Origin: UBA4055 sp964648295
GTDB lineage: Bacteria > UBA4055
Assembly (NCBI GenBank): GCA_964648295.1
Contig: CAZYNH010000005.1
Span: 62,001 to 126,000 of the forward strand
Reading direction: 5' to 3'
Length of the DNA stretch: 64,000 bases
In this document: positions 25,877 to 34,811 of the stretch, in pieces
Layout: every line of letters begins with the position of its first letter
Numbering within the stretch: position 1 is the stretch's first letter
The notes under the pieces: model-generated
Seen by the model: only the letters and a program-made list of their open reading frames with translations
Database searches by the model: none
Told to the model about the DNA's origin: nothing
Position numbers and translations under genes: made by a program

Positions 25877-25905
25877 AATTTAGTTCAGCCGCCGTGTAAA
25901 GTCAA
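25877..25905 (-). promoter_or_regulatory. Promoter of the GNAT / DUF2156 / ATP-cone operon
   Basis: Minus strand: -35 TTGACT (25900-25905), 17-base spacer, -10 TAAATT (25877-25882), ending 24 bases before the GNAT start at 25853. The intergenic region also serves the divergent isoaspartyl peptidase, for which only a weak plus-strand -10 (TATATT at 25943-25948) is seen. Confidence 0.6.
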
Positions 25906-25972
25906 ACAATAGATTTATATTCATTTCTTTACAAAATTCGCTTATATTGCACAATAATCGGAGGTGGCAGGA

Positions 25973-26911
25973 ATGAAAGTTGTAAAAAATAAGATATATT
26001 CAATAGCGATCCACGGGGGTGCGGGGGCGATACCTAAAAATGTGCCTGAGAATGAAAAAAAGATATATCTTGACGCGCTTAAAGAGATACTCGGGTATGG
26101 AAGAGACCTTCTCCGTTCGGGACGGACAGCTCTTGATACTGTGGAGCTGGTAGTGAATAGATTCGAGGACTGCGAGCTTTTTAACGCAGGTAAGGGAGCC
26201 GTTTTTAACTCCGAAGGAAAGAATGAGCTTGATGCTGCTTTAATGAACGGAAAGAACAGATCCTGCGGCGCTATTACATGCGTTAAAAGGATAAAGAACC
26301 CAGTATCTCTCGCCAGACTTATAATGGAGAAAAGCCCGCACATATTCTTATGCGGTAAAGGAGCCGAGGATTTCGCGAAGGAGCACGGAATGAAACTCGT
26401 ACCCAACTCATATTTCTATACTCAGAAAAGATACGAGCAGTGGCAAAAATTTAAAGATAAACAAACTACCGCTCTCGACCATTCCTCGGACCTGTCCGGA
26501 TCGGCTAAAGGCACTGTCGGCTGCGTGGCGAGGGATGTTTACGGGAACCTTGCGGCAGCAACTTCGACCGGAGGCATGACGAACAAAAAATACGGCCGCG
26601 TTGGAGACACTCCCGTCATAGGCGCGGGCACTTTCGCCGACAATTCCACCTGCGCGCTGTCCTGCACCGGGACCGGAGAGGTTTTTATGCGCGCCGTAGC
26701 CTGCTACGAGATCCACGCCCTCATGAAATATAATAAAATGGCGCTTAAGCAGGCTCTGGATTATTTTACTTCGGAACTTCTCCTGCCCGACACGGGCGGA
26801 ATAATAGGCACGGACTTTGAAGGCAATTTCGCATACTCATACAATTCTAAGGGCATGTATCGCGGCGGAGCCGACTCGAAAGGGATTCTCGAGGTCAAGA
26901 TCTGGGAATAG
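25973..26911 (+). CDS. iaaA: Isoaspartyl peptidase / L-asparaginase (Ntn-hydrolase)
   Basis: 312 residues from the ATG at 25973 (GGAGG eight bases upstream). A GTG three codons earlier overlaps that ribosome site. The plant-type asparaginase fold begins SIAIHGGAGAIPKN. The autocleavage site is in SAKGTVGCVARDVYGNLAAA, where the Thr of GTVG becomes the new N-terminal nucleophile of the small subunit. TSTGGMTNKKYGRVGDTP and GAGTFADN are the other signatures. The enzyme removes isoaspartyl residues from damaged peptides and can hydrolyse asparagine. It is a single gene transcribed against its neighbours and converges on the envelope operon with only five bases between stops. Confidence 0.94.
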   Translation: MKVVKNKIYSIAIHGGAGAIPKNVPENEKKIYLDALKEILGYGRDLLRSGRTALDTVELVVNRFEDCELFNAGKGAVFNSEGKNELDAALMNGKNRSCGAITCVKRIKNPVSLARLIMEKSPHIFLCGKGAEDFAKEHGMKLVPNSYFYTQKRYEQWQKFKDKQTTALDHSSDLSGSAKGTVGCVARDVYGNLAAATSTGGMTNKKYGRVGDTPVIGAGTFADNSTCALSCTGTGEVFMRAVACYEIHALMKYNKMALKQALDYFTSELLLPDTGGIIGTDFEGNFAYSYNSKGMYRGGADSKGILEVKIWE

Positions 26912-26916
26912 ATTTT

Positions 26917-27741
26917 TCACATTAACTGGATATTCAGGCAGGCTCTGAGATAGAAAACCGGGCCGAACATATCATTAGTAAAACCTTCTCTTGTTTCAAA
27001 TCCCCAGATAATTATGCCCGGATTTACTTCTCCGCCAAGAATAAAATGAGGGGTCTGAACAATGTTCAGACCGGCAGAAGCATTGAGGTCTATCCCCCAT
27101 AACCGGTCGGATGTTACCGTAACGCTGCCTGTAAAATTGTTATCTTCGTCGTATTCTTCCACTGTAAGAGGATTCTTGTATGACCAGAACATTGATCTTA
27201 CCTTCAGACCCGCGGAAAAATAGTTCCCTATGAAAGTCTTTTGCGGCGTTGTGTAGAACCTCGCGTTTAAACCCGCGTAAAGCGTTATCGCGCCGCCGTC
27301 GAGAGCTTTTACGACAGGATCATCGGACGGATCGAACTCGGCGGATTTAACCGTCTGCAAAGGAAAATAATCACCCCCGAGTTCAATGTTCACCGACCTC
27401 TTTTCCGCAACAAAGTATTCTCCCGATAATGAGAACGCGCTCATTCCGTAAAAACTTTCATCGCTCATAACACCAGAACCCGCGCTGATACCGAGCCTCA
27501 GACCTTTAAGGTCCGGCTCATCTTCGGCTTCCCCGGTCTCTTCAAATTTAATAAAACTTTCTCGGTCATCTTCCTCTGAGACCTCTTCGTTTTTCTCAGC
27601 CTTAATTTTTCTTTCTCCCTCATGATCGTCCGAAGCTTTTTCCATAGCGTCGGAAAGCCTTCCCGCATGCCTGCCCGATGATGCGCAGGAGATGAAAACC
27701 GATGAACATATTATTAGAACCGATACGATAAATATTTTCAT
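26917..27741 (-). CDS. Putative lipoprotein with C-terminal outer-membrane beta-barrel
   Basis: 274 residues. The signal peptide ends in FISCASS, a plausible lipobox with the lipidated Cys near residue 19. An acidic, Glu/Asp-rich linker (about 30-80) is followed by strands typical of an eight-stranded outer-membrane barrel: LRLGISAGSG, LSGEYFVAEKRSVNIELGGD, NYFSAGLKVRSMFW and the final VFYLRACLNIQLM. I recognise no specific family. It overlaps the PD40 lipoprotein stop by four bases and is the last gene of the DA1-PD40-barrel operon. Confidence 0.65.
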   Translation of the reverse strand: MKIFIVSVLIICSSVFISCASSGRHAGRLSDAMEKASDDHEGERKIKAEKNEEVSEEDDRESFIKFEETGEAEDEPDLKGLRLGISAGSGVMSDESFYGMSAFSLSGEYFVAEKRSVNIELGGDYFPLQTVKSAEFDPSDDPVVKALDGGAITLYAGLNARFYTTPQKTFIGNYFSAGLKVRSMFWSYKNPLTVEEYDEDNNFTGSVTVTSDRLWGIDLNASAGLNIVQTPHFILGGEVNPGIIIWGFETREGFTNDMFGPVFYLRACLNIQLM

Positions 27742-28712
27742 TTTCCGCTCTTTCTCTTTGCCATATATATGTCCGCTTCGATCATGATGCTCTCCATATT
27801 CTCATTGAGCTTATAGAAATGATGAACGAAATACAGATTTCCCGCATCGTCGAGCGTGGGTTCACCCGCGAACCTGTGAACTATAAGCTCCGGATCCTGC
27901 CAGTCGCCCGAAACTTTTTTCGATCTGTATATCGCCGGCGAGCCTAAGTATGTGCGCATGAACCACATTTCGCTGCCGTCCGATGTTATGAAAGGATATC
28001 CGTCCAGCCCGTTCGTGTTCACTTCCGTGATATTGACGGGATCGGACCAGTAGCTGCCGCTTCTCGTCGTCCGCCAGATATCGTAATCGCCGAGACCGCC
28101 GGTCCTTTTCGAGTGAAAATAAAGATCATCACCGTGAATATGTACCTCGCCTATCTGTATCTCCTTCATCAGCCTGTCACCGGCATACTCCCAGTACTTC
28201 CACCGGCTGCCCGAACCGATTGCCGTGAACATGTTCACGCCTGTGTAACCTTCACGGGCGGATGCGAACCACATTTCGGTCCCTTGCACACAAACAGCGC
28301 CATCCAGCGCAAGCTTCCCCGGCTCCTGAAGCCATACCCTCTCGGCATCCGACCACTCATCACCGTTCTTATACGAAATCCATACGCCCGTCACTGAATC
28401 GAAAAGCTGCCGCTCCGCGGGCACGCGCACATCAGGCGTGAAAAAGAAATACATCGTATTCCCGTCCGGCATAATGAACGGCGAGTCCTCCGCGCCTTTT
28501 GTGTTTATGCCCGGACCGAGAGGCACGGGCATCTCGAACTCGTCCGTCTTTTCAAGGATGGGCGGATACCAGTCGGTTTCCGGAAGGACTTTTTCAATAT
28601 CTGCAGGAAGCGTATCATGCCTGTCAACGACAGGATGTTCAAGATATCCGTCGCACCCGGCAATGACAGACACGAGCATGGCTGATAATAGAAACTTATC
28701 TGTATTCATCAT
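27738..28712 (-). CDS. PD40 (TolB-like WD40) beta-propeller lipoprotein
   Basis: 324 residues. The signal peptide ends SVIAGCDGY, a clear lipobox with Cys near residue 20. The rest repeats the PD40 blade pattern: DSPFIMPDGNTMYFFF, GAVCVQGTEMWFASARE, HGDDLYFHSKRTGGLGDYDI with WRT following, and YPFITSDGSEMWFMRTYLG. These shapes occur in TolB and in many surface or periplasmic proteins of FCB bacteria. It is probably an envelope binding or scaffold protein. GGAGAAGA precedes two adjacent ATG codons. It overlaps the DA1-like gene by 17 bases. Confidence 0.78.
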   Translation of the reverse strand: MMNTDKFLLSAMLVSVIAGCDGYLEHPVVDRHDTLPADIEKVLPETDWYPPILEKTDEFEMPVPLGPGINTKGAEDSPFIMPDGNTMYFFFTPDVRVPAERQLFDSVTGVWISYKNGDEWSDAERVWLQEPGKLALDGAVCVQGTEMWFASAREGYTGVNMFTAIGSGSRWKYWEYAGDRLMKEIQIGEVHIHGDDLYFHSKRTGGLGDYDIWRTTRSGSYWSDPVNITEVNTNGLDGYPFITSDGSEMWFMRTYLGSPAIYRSKKVSGDWQDPELIVHRFAGEPTLDDAGNLYFVHHFYKLNENMESIMIEADIYMAKRKSGK

Positions 28713-29712
28713 TCTTCTCCTTTAAAAAGTCAATAACTTTTACTAAACCTTCATTCCCGGCTATTCCTGAAAGAAGTCTATATCCTTTTCCGTAAACGGG
28801 GTCGTCATTGAATTTCTTCTGCTCGTTAAGATATTCCTTCCCAAAATAGCTGTTTACAAGAGAGGAAACATATTCAGCCCACCCTTCAATTAAGACCCTG
28901 TCTTTTATAGCGGGAAAATTCTTTTCCATCCAGTCATGCGCAAGTTCATGAGCCGCGACTTCAGTGAACTTGTCTTCCGGCAAACTTGTAAGTATAAGTA
29001 TCGTAAACGAATCGGACATCGCCACGCTGGTTTCCTCTCCTACCTTCACACCCAGTCTCTTTTTAATTACAGTTTCAGTATTCTTCCACTGCTCATGAAG
29101 AAATAGTCCAAGCTCCAATTCGCTGAGTCCCGAGTGTTTTTTCAGTTCGTTAAGGCCAACAAGCCTGTATTTTATTTCGTTCCCGGTAAAAAGGCCGAAC
29201 TGCTCCATCATTACTCTCCTTACATTCCTGATTATATCCATCGCATGCCTGTGCGAGTTGACCGCTGTCGAGAGGCATTTATCGCACATCAGCCTGCCGT
29301 CTTTAAGAGCAGAGCCGTTATTCGGAAGGCCGCATCCTGTACAGACAGGTTTTTTCGCGCAGTCCCTGCAATAGAATATTCCGCTGCTGTGTCCGAAATT
29401 TATGCCTGAGGCCGATCTCTTGCCGCATAAAGAGCAGCTGTTCCATGTGGTGCTGAGGCATTCTTCTCCGCAATAGTTTTTCCCGTCCTGAACGAACCCG
29501 GACCTGACAGTTTTTCTGCACACGACGCACTTCGGCAGGCTGTTCTCATAACATTCCTCATCGCAGAATATTTTACCTCCTGATACCAGGCAGGACTTCC
29601 CTTCCTTTATTCTGTTCCCGCACTGATCGCAGAAAATACTTTCCGCCAAAAGAGTCGGTACTGTTAAAACAAAAATAATTATAAGGATCAACGCGCGTAA
29701 TTTCATATACAT
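28696..29712 (-). CDS. Secreted DA1-like LIM-type zinc-finger metallopeptidase
   Basis: 338 residues. A signal peptide (LRALILIIIFVLTVPTLLAES) leads to about four LIM-like zinc modules between residues 25 and 145: FCDQCGNRI, FCDEECY, CVVCRKTVRSGF, YCGEECL, CSLCGKRSASGI, YCRDCAKKPVCTGCGLP and MCDKCLS. Residues 165-338 match the DA1-like domain: FTGNEIKYRLVGLNELKKHS, MSDSFTILILTSLP, the metallopeptidase helix AAHELAHDWM (HExxH near 252-256) and the downstream third-ligand region LIEGWAEYVSSLV. DA1 in plants is a ubiquitin-activated peptidase that controls organ size; bacterial forms are uncharacterised. Here it is exported. The second Met (codon 3) may be the true start; neither has a good ribosome site. 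Confidence 0.82.
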   Translation of the reverse strand: MYMKLRALILIIIFVLTVPTLLAESIFCDQCGNRIKEGKSCLVSGGKIFCDEECYENSLPKCVVCRKTVRSGFVQDGKNYCGEECLSTTWNSCSLCGKRSASGINFGHSSGIFYCRDCAKKPVCTGCGLPNNGSALKDGRLMCDKCLSTAVNSHRHAMDIIRNVRRVMMEQFGLFTGNEIKYRLVGLNELKKHSGLSELELGLFLHEQWKNTETVIKKRLGVKVGEETSVAMSDSFTILILTSLPEDKFTEVAAHELAHDWMEKNFPAIKDRVLIEGWAEYVSSLVNSYFGKEYLNEQKKFNDDPVYGKGYRLLSGIAGNEGLVKVIDFLKEKNDEYR

Positions 29713-29778
29713 AATTTAACATTTAATTACGGTTTTTCAAAATTTTCTTTATATTTAGACAAATTTAAGGTGACTTGA

Positions 29779-30732
29779 ATGCAGAACCAGATAATATTCC
29801 AGCAGATCTCAATACTGGGACTTCTTACTCTGACAGGATATGCGGCCCAGAAATTCAGAATGTTCCCGGAAGGATTCCATCTCGGTTTGAACAAACTGGT
29901 TATGAAGATAACACTGCCGCTTATGATATTTTCTTCTCTTTACAAATTCAGGCTTTCTCCTGAAGTCGTTAAAAGCGCCGTTCTCGTTTTTATATTCGCA
30001 TATATTTCTATGTTCATGCTTCTCGGTTCAGGAACAGTTTCGGCAAAGTTACTTAATCTCAAAGGCGGTTCATACACTGTGCATAAACTGCATACGACTT
30101 TCGGGAACATCGCATTTCTGGGTTACCCTCTTCTCGATTCCTTATTCCCCGGCGGGACAGGTCTTTTCTATGCCGTAGTTTATCATATCGCGCTCGAATC
30201 ATTACTCTGGACGCTTGGCGTTATGATATTCAACAAAGGAAAAAGTATAGGATTGTTTGAGAGTCTGAAACATCTTTTGAATCCCAATACGGCGGCTTTC
30301 GCGCTCGGAATAACCGGTTTCCTAATTCACCTGCGAATCCCTTATATACTCGATACGGCTGTAAAAGGACTTGGAGGCACAACAATTTATCTGTCTATGA
30401 TATACATCGGGATAACATTGAGCCGGATAAGTATAAGAGGGACTTTAAAAGAACTGTCTATCTATGTTCTGACGGTCAACAAAATGATATTCGTGCCATT
30501 TGTGCTTATTATGATGATCAATCTTTTATCGGGATTCTCAGGATTAAGTATAGACCCGGTAGCTAAAGCTGTTACTGTCCTTCAAACGGCTACACCGTGC
30601 ATGGCCACTATAGTGATCATGGCCGGAAATTTTAATTCTGACGCAGATCTCGCCGCTAAAAATGTCTTCCTTACCACCCTGCTGAGTATTTGTACTTTAC
30701 CTTTCGTTTACTGGATGATAATGGTGTTCTGA
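29779..30732 (+). CDS. AEC-family (auxin efflux carrier-like) transporter
   Basis: 317 residues with ten membrane helices. The helix-1 to helix-3 pattern (ISILGLLTLTGYAAQKF, LGLNKLVMKITLPLMIFSSL), FGNIAFLGYPLLDSLFPGG and the C-terminal TATPCMATIVIMAGNFNSDA match the AEC family, whose bacterial members carry malate, malonate or other organic acids and amino acids. The substrate is not visible. AAGGTGA precedes the ATG. It stands alone on the plus strand and its stop abuts that of mraY. Confidence 0.9.
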   Translation: MQNQIIFQQISILGLLTLTGYAAQKFRMFPEGFHLGLNKLVMKITLPLMIFSSLYKFRLSPEVVKSAVLVFIFAYISMFMLLGSGTVSAKLLNLKGGSYTVHKLHTTFGNIAFLGYPLLDSLFPGGTGLFYAVVYHIALESLLWTLGVMIFNKGKSIGLFESLKHLLNPNTAAFALGITGFLIHLRIPYILDTAVKGLGGTTIYLSMIYIGITLSRISIRGTLKELSIYVLTVNKMIFVPFVLIMMINLLSGFSGLSIDPVAKAVTVLQTATPCMATIVIMAGNFNSDADLAAKNVFLTTLLSICTLPFVYWMIMVF

Positions 30733-31842
30733 TCATCTGATCTTGATCGAGGCGACACTTATCAGTGCCAGTATGATGCTGACAATCCAGAATCTCTGAA
30801 CGATCTTGGGTTCAGGCATTCCTCTGAACTGGAAGGAATGATGCAGCGGCGCTCTGAAGAATATTCTTCTCCCCAGCCATTTTATACCTATTTTTTCCTG
30901 TATCAGAACAGAAAAAGCTTCTGCCACGAATATTCCGCCCGCTATAATAAACAGAAGTTCCTGTTTAACCAGAATCACCGTAACACCAAGCAGACCTCCG
31001 ATCGCCATAGATCCGGTATCGCCCATAAAAATGGTCGCGGGATAGCAGTTGTACCAGAGAAAACCCATGCCCGCTCCGAAGAGTGCGGCCATGATTATTG
31101 TCAGTTCCCCCGCTCCGGGCATAAAATCGAAAAGCAGATATTTTGAGTATACGGCGTTGCCTATCAGGTATGCGAATATACCGTAGACCGCGCCCGTCAC
31201 GATCGAGGGAACGGTCACGAGCCCGTCAAGCCCGTCAGCGAAATTAACGGCATTAGCTATTGAAAGCATCGTTATAATAACAAAAAGTATATAGAATCCG
31301 TTGAGCCCGACCGAGAAATTACCTTTCAGATATGGTATCGTCAGCTTTGTTGCTATACCTGAAGGGAATGGAGAAATCTCCGGTGTTACCAGTACCCATC
31401 CCAGCGCGGCGGCGAATAATCCCTGCAGAATTATCTTGGTCAGCTGAGACATGCCTTTATCACTGTTCTTGTGCTTGATTTTGTCCAGATCGTCTTTCAT
31501 TCCGATAAGGCCGTACCATATGATCGCGGCAAGAGGTATCTGGGCGTAAAGAGATGAAAGATTGCTCCAGAGACTTATAGAAACCGCCATTGAAAGAATT
31601 AGTATCAGTCCGCCCATAACAGGCGTGCCGTTCTTGTCGCTCACTCCTATCTCGCCATAATCCCTTACTATATCCCTGATCCCTTTTTTATAAAGCCATT
31701 TGATTATTCCGTTCCCGAATAAGAGGGAGATCAAGAGTGCCGTTATCATCGCTCCGATAGACCTGAAGGAAATTGAATCGAAAAGCCTGAAGAACGAGAG
31801 AAAAGGGTAGTCTCTTGATAAAAATGACAGATAATGGAACAT
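30733..31842 (-). CDS. mraY: Phospho-N-acetylmuramoyl-pentapeptide-transferase
   Basis: 369 residues, ten membrane helices. It joins UDP-MurNAc-pentapeptide to undecaprenyl phosphate to give lipid I. KNGTPVMGGLILILS, NAVNFADGLDGL (catalytic Asp) and FMGDTGSMAIGG are all present. The C-terminal His motif, normally HHH in PxHHHFE, reads APLHHSFQFRGMPEP, so the third His is replaced by Ser. AAGGAG lies before the ATG. Unusually it is not in a division/cell-wall cluster: no mur or fts genes are near it, and it follows a DinG helicase gene. Confidence 0.95.
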   Translation of the reverse strand: MFHYLSFLSRDYPFLSFFRLFDSISFRSIGAMITALLISLLFGNGIIKWLYKKGIRDIVRDYGEIGVSDKNGTPVMGGLILILSMAVSISLWSNLSSLYAQIPLAAIIWYGLIGMKDDLDKIKHKNSDKGMSQLTKIILQGLFAAALGWVLVTPEISPFPSGIATKLTIPYLKGNFSVGLNGFYILFVIITMLSIANAVNFADGLDGLVTVPSIVTGAVYGIFAYLIGNAVYSKYLLFDFMPGAGELTIIMAALFGAGMGFLWYNCYPATIFMGDTGSMAIGGLLGVTVILVKQELLFIIAGGIFVAEAFSVLIQEKIGIKWLGRRIFFRAPLHHSFQFRGMPEPKIVQRFWIVSIILALISVASIKIR

Positions 31843-31893
31843 ATTACACTCCTTATAGCACGGTACGATCTGAATAATAAGTAAAACGGTATA

Positions 31894-34755
31894 TTATTTC
31901 AACAACAATCTTTTAAGATCCGTGAAATTGCGCGGTATCTCGGGATGAACGGGAAGCGAATTCAAGAACGCCGACCCCCATCTGGTATTTACCGTCCTGC
32001 TGTCCAGTATCATGATTATCCCGTGATCCTCCCTGTGCCTTATCAGCCTTCCTATCCCCTGTTTGAACTTGAGGATCGTTTCCGGCACGGAATAACCCAT
32101 GAACGAGTCTATCCCGTTCTTCTCGAGCTCTTCCGTCCTCGCCTGCACAACAGGCTCGGTCGGGACAGCGAAGGGCAGCTTGGTCATAACAAGGGTGTGA
32201 AGAGCTTCCCCCGGCACATCAATGCCCTCCCAGAAGCTGTCCGTACCCAGCAGGAACGAGTTCCTGACCGACCTGAACTGTTTTATGAGGTTAGTCCGGC
32301 TTGTCTCTTTATTCTGCACCGCGACAAGCCTTTCTTTTTTTATGAAATTATTCTGAATATTTCTAAAAACGCTGTTCATCTGAAAATAGCTTGTGAAGAG
32401 GACCAGCGTTCCGTTGTCGTGGTCGTCGCACAGGAGCTTCAGAATCTGCACAATATCGTTCTCAAAAACTACCGCGTTCTTGGGGGAGGATATATATGAC
32501 GGAGCGATTATCCTGAGCTGCATCTGAAGGTCGAAAGGCGTTCCGAGCATAAGCGTGTCAAGACGGTCTTCATCATATTCGGACAGACCTAGCTTCTTAA
32601 GCATATATTTGAACCTGCTCTCTATAGTGAGAGTAGCGCTTGTAAAGATCATTGTCTTCATGTTGTCGTAAAGATCATTTTTGAGTATGGAGGAAACATC
32701 CAGAGGCGCAGCATAGAGACTCAGTACCTCTCTGTTCTCCGCTCCTGTGATATCGTACCAGAAAACATAATTATCCCTGTTCGAATTTATAAAAAAAGTA
32801 AACGCCTCATTAACTCCCTCAGCCTGCTCAATAACGGATTTGATCTCTCCTGATAGATCGTCGAAATCGCGGTTCTTCTCCGCCTCAATATTGAATATGA
32901 TGTCAAGGCGCTTTAAAAGACTGATTAGCTCTTCGTACAAAAATTTTAGTATTGTGTTCTCTTTTTCCAGAGCGAATACTTCCCCGATATCCCTGTATCT
33001 GTTCCTGATGCCTGTGAACTGTCCATTTGACGCCCCTGAATTGTCCGATATAAGCTTGTCTGTTGCAAGGTCGAATATTTTTTTTGTCTGATCGAGCACA
33101 TTCGAGCATTTCTCATTAAGGCTGTCATTAAGGTCTTTTATTGTATTCTTATCTGTTTTGAACCAGTCATGACCTTTGTCGATCCTTACATATATTCCCT
33201 GCCTGTTATTGTAGTTAATCCTCTGAACCAGATTCTTTACCTGGAAATAATTATATTCGAATCCCAGATATTTTGTGGCGGAATTCTCTATATTGTGAGC
33301 TTCGTCTATTATCAGCCTGTCGTATGCGCCCAGTACGGCATTCTCCGAAGCCATGTCGGAAAAAAGAAGGGAGTGGTTGATTATGACAAGATCTGATTTG
33401 AACGCGCTTTTTCTTATATTCTGAAGATAACAGTCATTGTATTTGGGGCACTTCTTTCCGGAACAGAAACCCTTATCTGAAGCCAGCCTCTGCCAGAGGA
33501 ACCTGGCAAATCCTATTTTAAATCCGTTATTTTCCTCTATATCGCCGGTTGATGTTCTTTCAGCCCAGTAGATAAGAGGAATAAATTTTTCGTAATCATC
33601 GCCGGAAAGATATTCATCCGGCCTGTTCAGAAATCTTTCATACCTCGCTTTACAGAGATAGTTATTCCTTCCTTTGAGCAGTACAGCCTTGAACGAGGAG
33701 CCGAACATTTCATGCAGAACAGGCAGGTCTTTAAAAAATATCTGTTCCTGGAGGTTTTTGGTATTCGTTGATACTATTACGCGTTCTTTCCGTAAAAGAG
33801 TAAATATAATAGAAGGTATCAGATAGGCAAAAGATTTTCCGACACCCGTTCCGGCCTCGCAGACCAGTATTTTTTCATTTGAGAACGCTTCAGAGCATTT
33901 ATCCGCCATCTTGTGCTGTTCTTCCCTGTACTCGAAGTTAATGATAAGTCTGTTTATTTCTCCGCCGGGTTTGAATATCTTATCATTAATATCGTCTTTT
34001 GAAATATGGTTCAATTCATCATCTGAAGCTTCAGATTCGGCTCTGAGCACATTCGAGATCGAGTACGGATGTTCCCCGGCCTTAATCTTTCTGCCGAAAG
34101 AGGTTCTTAGAAAATAATTCGCTACGGAATTGAAAAAGCCTCTGACATATTTAAGCTCAGACCTGCCTGATACCTCAGTAAGTTTTTTTATCACTTCTTC
34201 TGATGACCCGAGCGCTCTTTCAATAATTTTCAGGAATAGATAACCTGTGGCGGAGCTGTCATTATATGCCCTATGCATGTTTTCGGAGCTGAACCCGAAA
34301 TATTCAGTTAAGGTGGACAGCCTGTGATTGCTAACTTCGACCGGAAAGAATATCTGACTCAGAAGCAGAGTGTCAAAGAACCTGTCCGATCCCAGCATAA
34401 GAATGCTTTCATGATCCTGTATCGCCGCTCTGACGAAACTGAGGTCGAAATCAATATTATGACCGACAAGCGGAAGTTCGGAAGCGAATTCAATAAATTC
34501 GGGAAGGATCTCATCTATGCAGGGTTTTCCTTTCAGATCCTCGTTCTTTATGCCTGTTATTATGGAAATATCATCACTTATTCTCCTCCCGGGATCAATA
34601 AGGTGAGAGAATTTTGAAAAGATCTCGCCTTCTTTATATTTTACGGCTGCTAGCTCGATTATTTTATCAGAATATGGATCTGTTCCCGTTGTTTCGACAT
34701 CGAAGACTACGAATTCATTCAGACCCAGTTCTTTTAAAATTTCTTTCATTTTCAT
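31894..34755 (-). CDS. dinG: DnaQ-type exonuclease fused to DinG-family helicase
   Basis: About 953 residues. Residues about 10-180 are a DEDDh exonuclease: FVVFDVETTGTDPYSDK, VGHNIDFDLSFV and HRAYNDSSATGYLF. The rest is an XPD/DinG-type superfamily 2 helicase: Walker A EAGTGVGKSFAYLIP, the iron-sulfur cysteines of YLCKARY and CSGKKCPKYNDCYLQ, DEAH box LIIDEAHNIEN, and the late motifs LLGTDSFWEGIDVPG and FKQGIGRLIRHREDHG. The architecture is that of Gram-positive-type DinG, which can act as a nuclease. I start it at the ATG at 34755; one at 34749 is equally possible. A longer frame begins inside the terminator hairpin. Confidence 0.92.
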   Translation of the reverse strand: MKMKEILKELGLNEFVVFDVETTGTDPYSDKIIELAAVKYKEGEIFSKFSHLIDPGRRISDDISIITGIKNEDLKGKPCIDEILPEFIEFASELPLVGHNIDFDLSFVRAAIQDHESILMLGSDRFFDTLLLSQIFFPVEVSNHRLSTLTEYFGFSSENMHRAYNDSSATGYLFLKIIERALGSSEEVIKKLTEVSGRSELKYVRGFFNSVANYFLRTSFGRKIKAGEHPYSISNVLRAESEASDDELNHISKDDINDKIFKPGGEINRLIINFEYREEQHKMADKCSEAFSNEKILVCEAGTGVGKSFAYLIPSIIFTLLRKERVIVSTNTKNLQEQIFFKDLPVLHEMFGSSFKAVLLKGRNNYLCKARYERFLNRPDEYLSGDDYEKFIPLIYWAERTSTGDIEENNGFKIGFARFLWQRLASDKGFCSGKKCPKYNDCYLQNIRKSAFKSDLVIINHSLLFSDMASENAVLGAYDRLIIDEAHNIENSATKYLGFEYNYFQVKNLVQRINYNNRQGIYVRIDKGHDWFKTDKNTIKDLNDSLNEKCSNVLDQTKKIFDLATDKLISDNSGASNGQFTGIRNRYRDIGEVFALEKENTILKFLYEELISLLKRLDIIFNIEAEKNRDFDDLSGEIKSVIEQAEGVNEAFTFFINSNRDNYVFWYDITGAENREVLSLYAAPLDVSSILKNDLYDNMKTMIFTSATLTIESRFKYMLKKLGLSEYDEDRLDTLMLGTPFDLQMQLRIIAPSYISSPKNAVVFENDIVQILKLLCDDHDNGTLVLFTSYFQMNSVFRNIQNNFIKKERLVAVQNKETSRTNLIKQFRSVRNSFLLGTDSFWEGIDVPGEALHTLVMTKLPFAVPTEPVVQARTEELEKNGIDSFMGYSVPETILKFKQGIGRLIRHREDHGIIMILDSRTVNTRWGSAFLNSLPVHPEIPRNFTDLKRLLLK

Positions 34756-34786
34756 AAAAAACAAAAAGAGGAACAACCGTCCTCTT
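34755..34786 (-). terminator. Rho-independent terminator after gcvPB
   Basis: Minus strand: a seven-pair stem (AAGAGGA at 34780-34786 with TCCTCTT at 34766-34772) and a seven-base loop, followed by TTTGTTTTTT. It lies 25 bases after the gcvPB stop, and its T-run ends exactly at the ATG of the DinG gene. Confidence 0.75.
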
Positions 34787-34811
34787 CCTGTTATATAGGT
34801 TTAACTATTCC

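Noticed and set aside
34756..34776. Longer N-terminus for the DinG-type helicase
   Set aside because: The start would lie inside the terminator hairpin and T-run and has no ribosome site.
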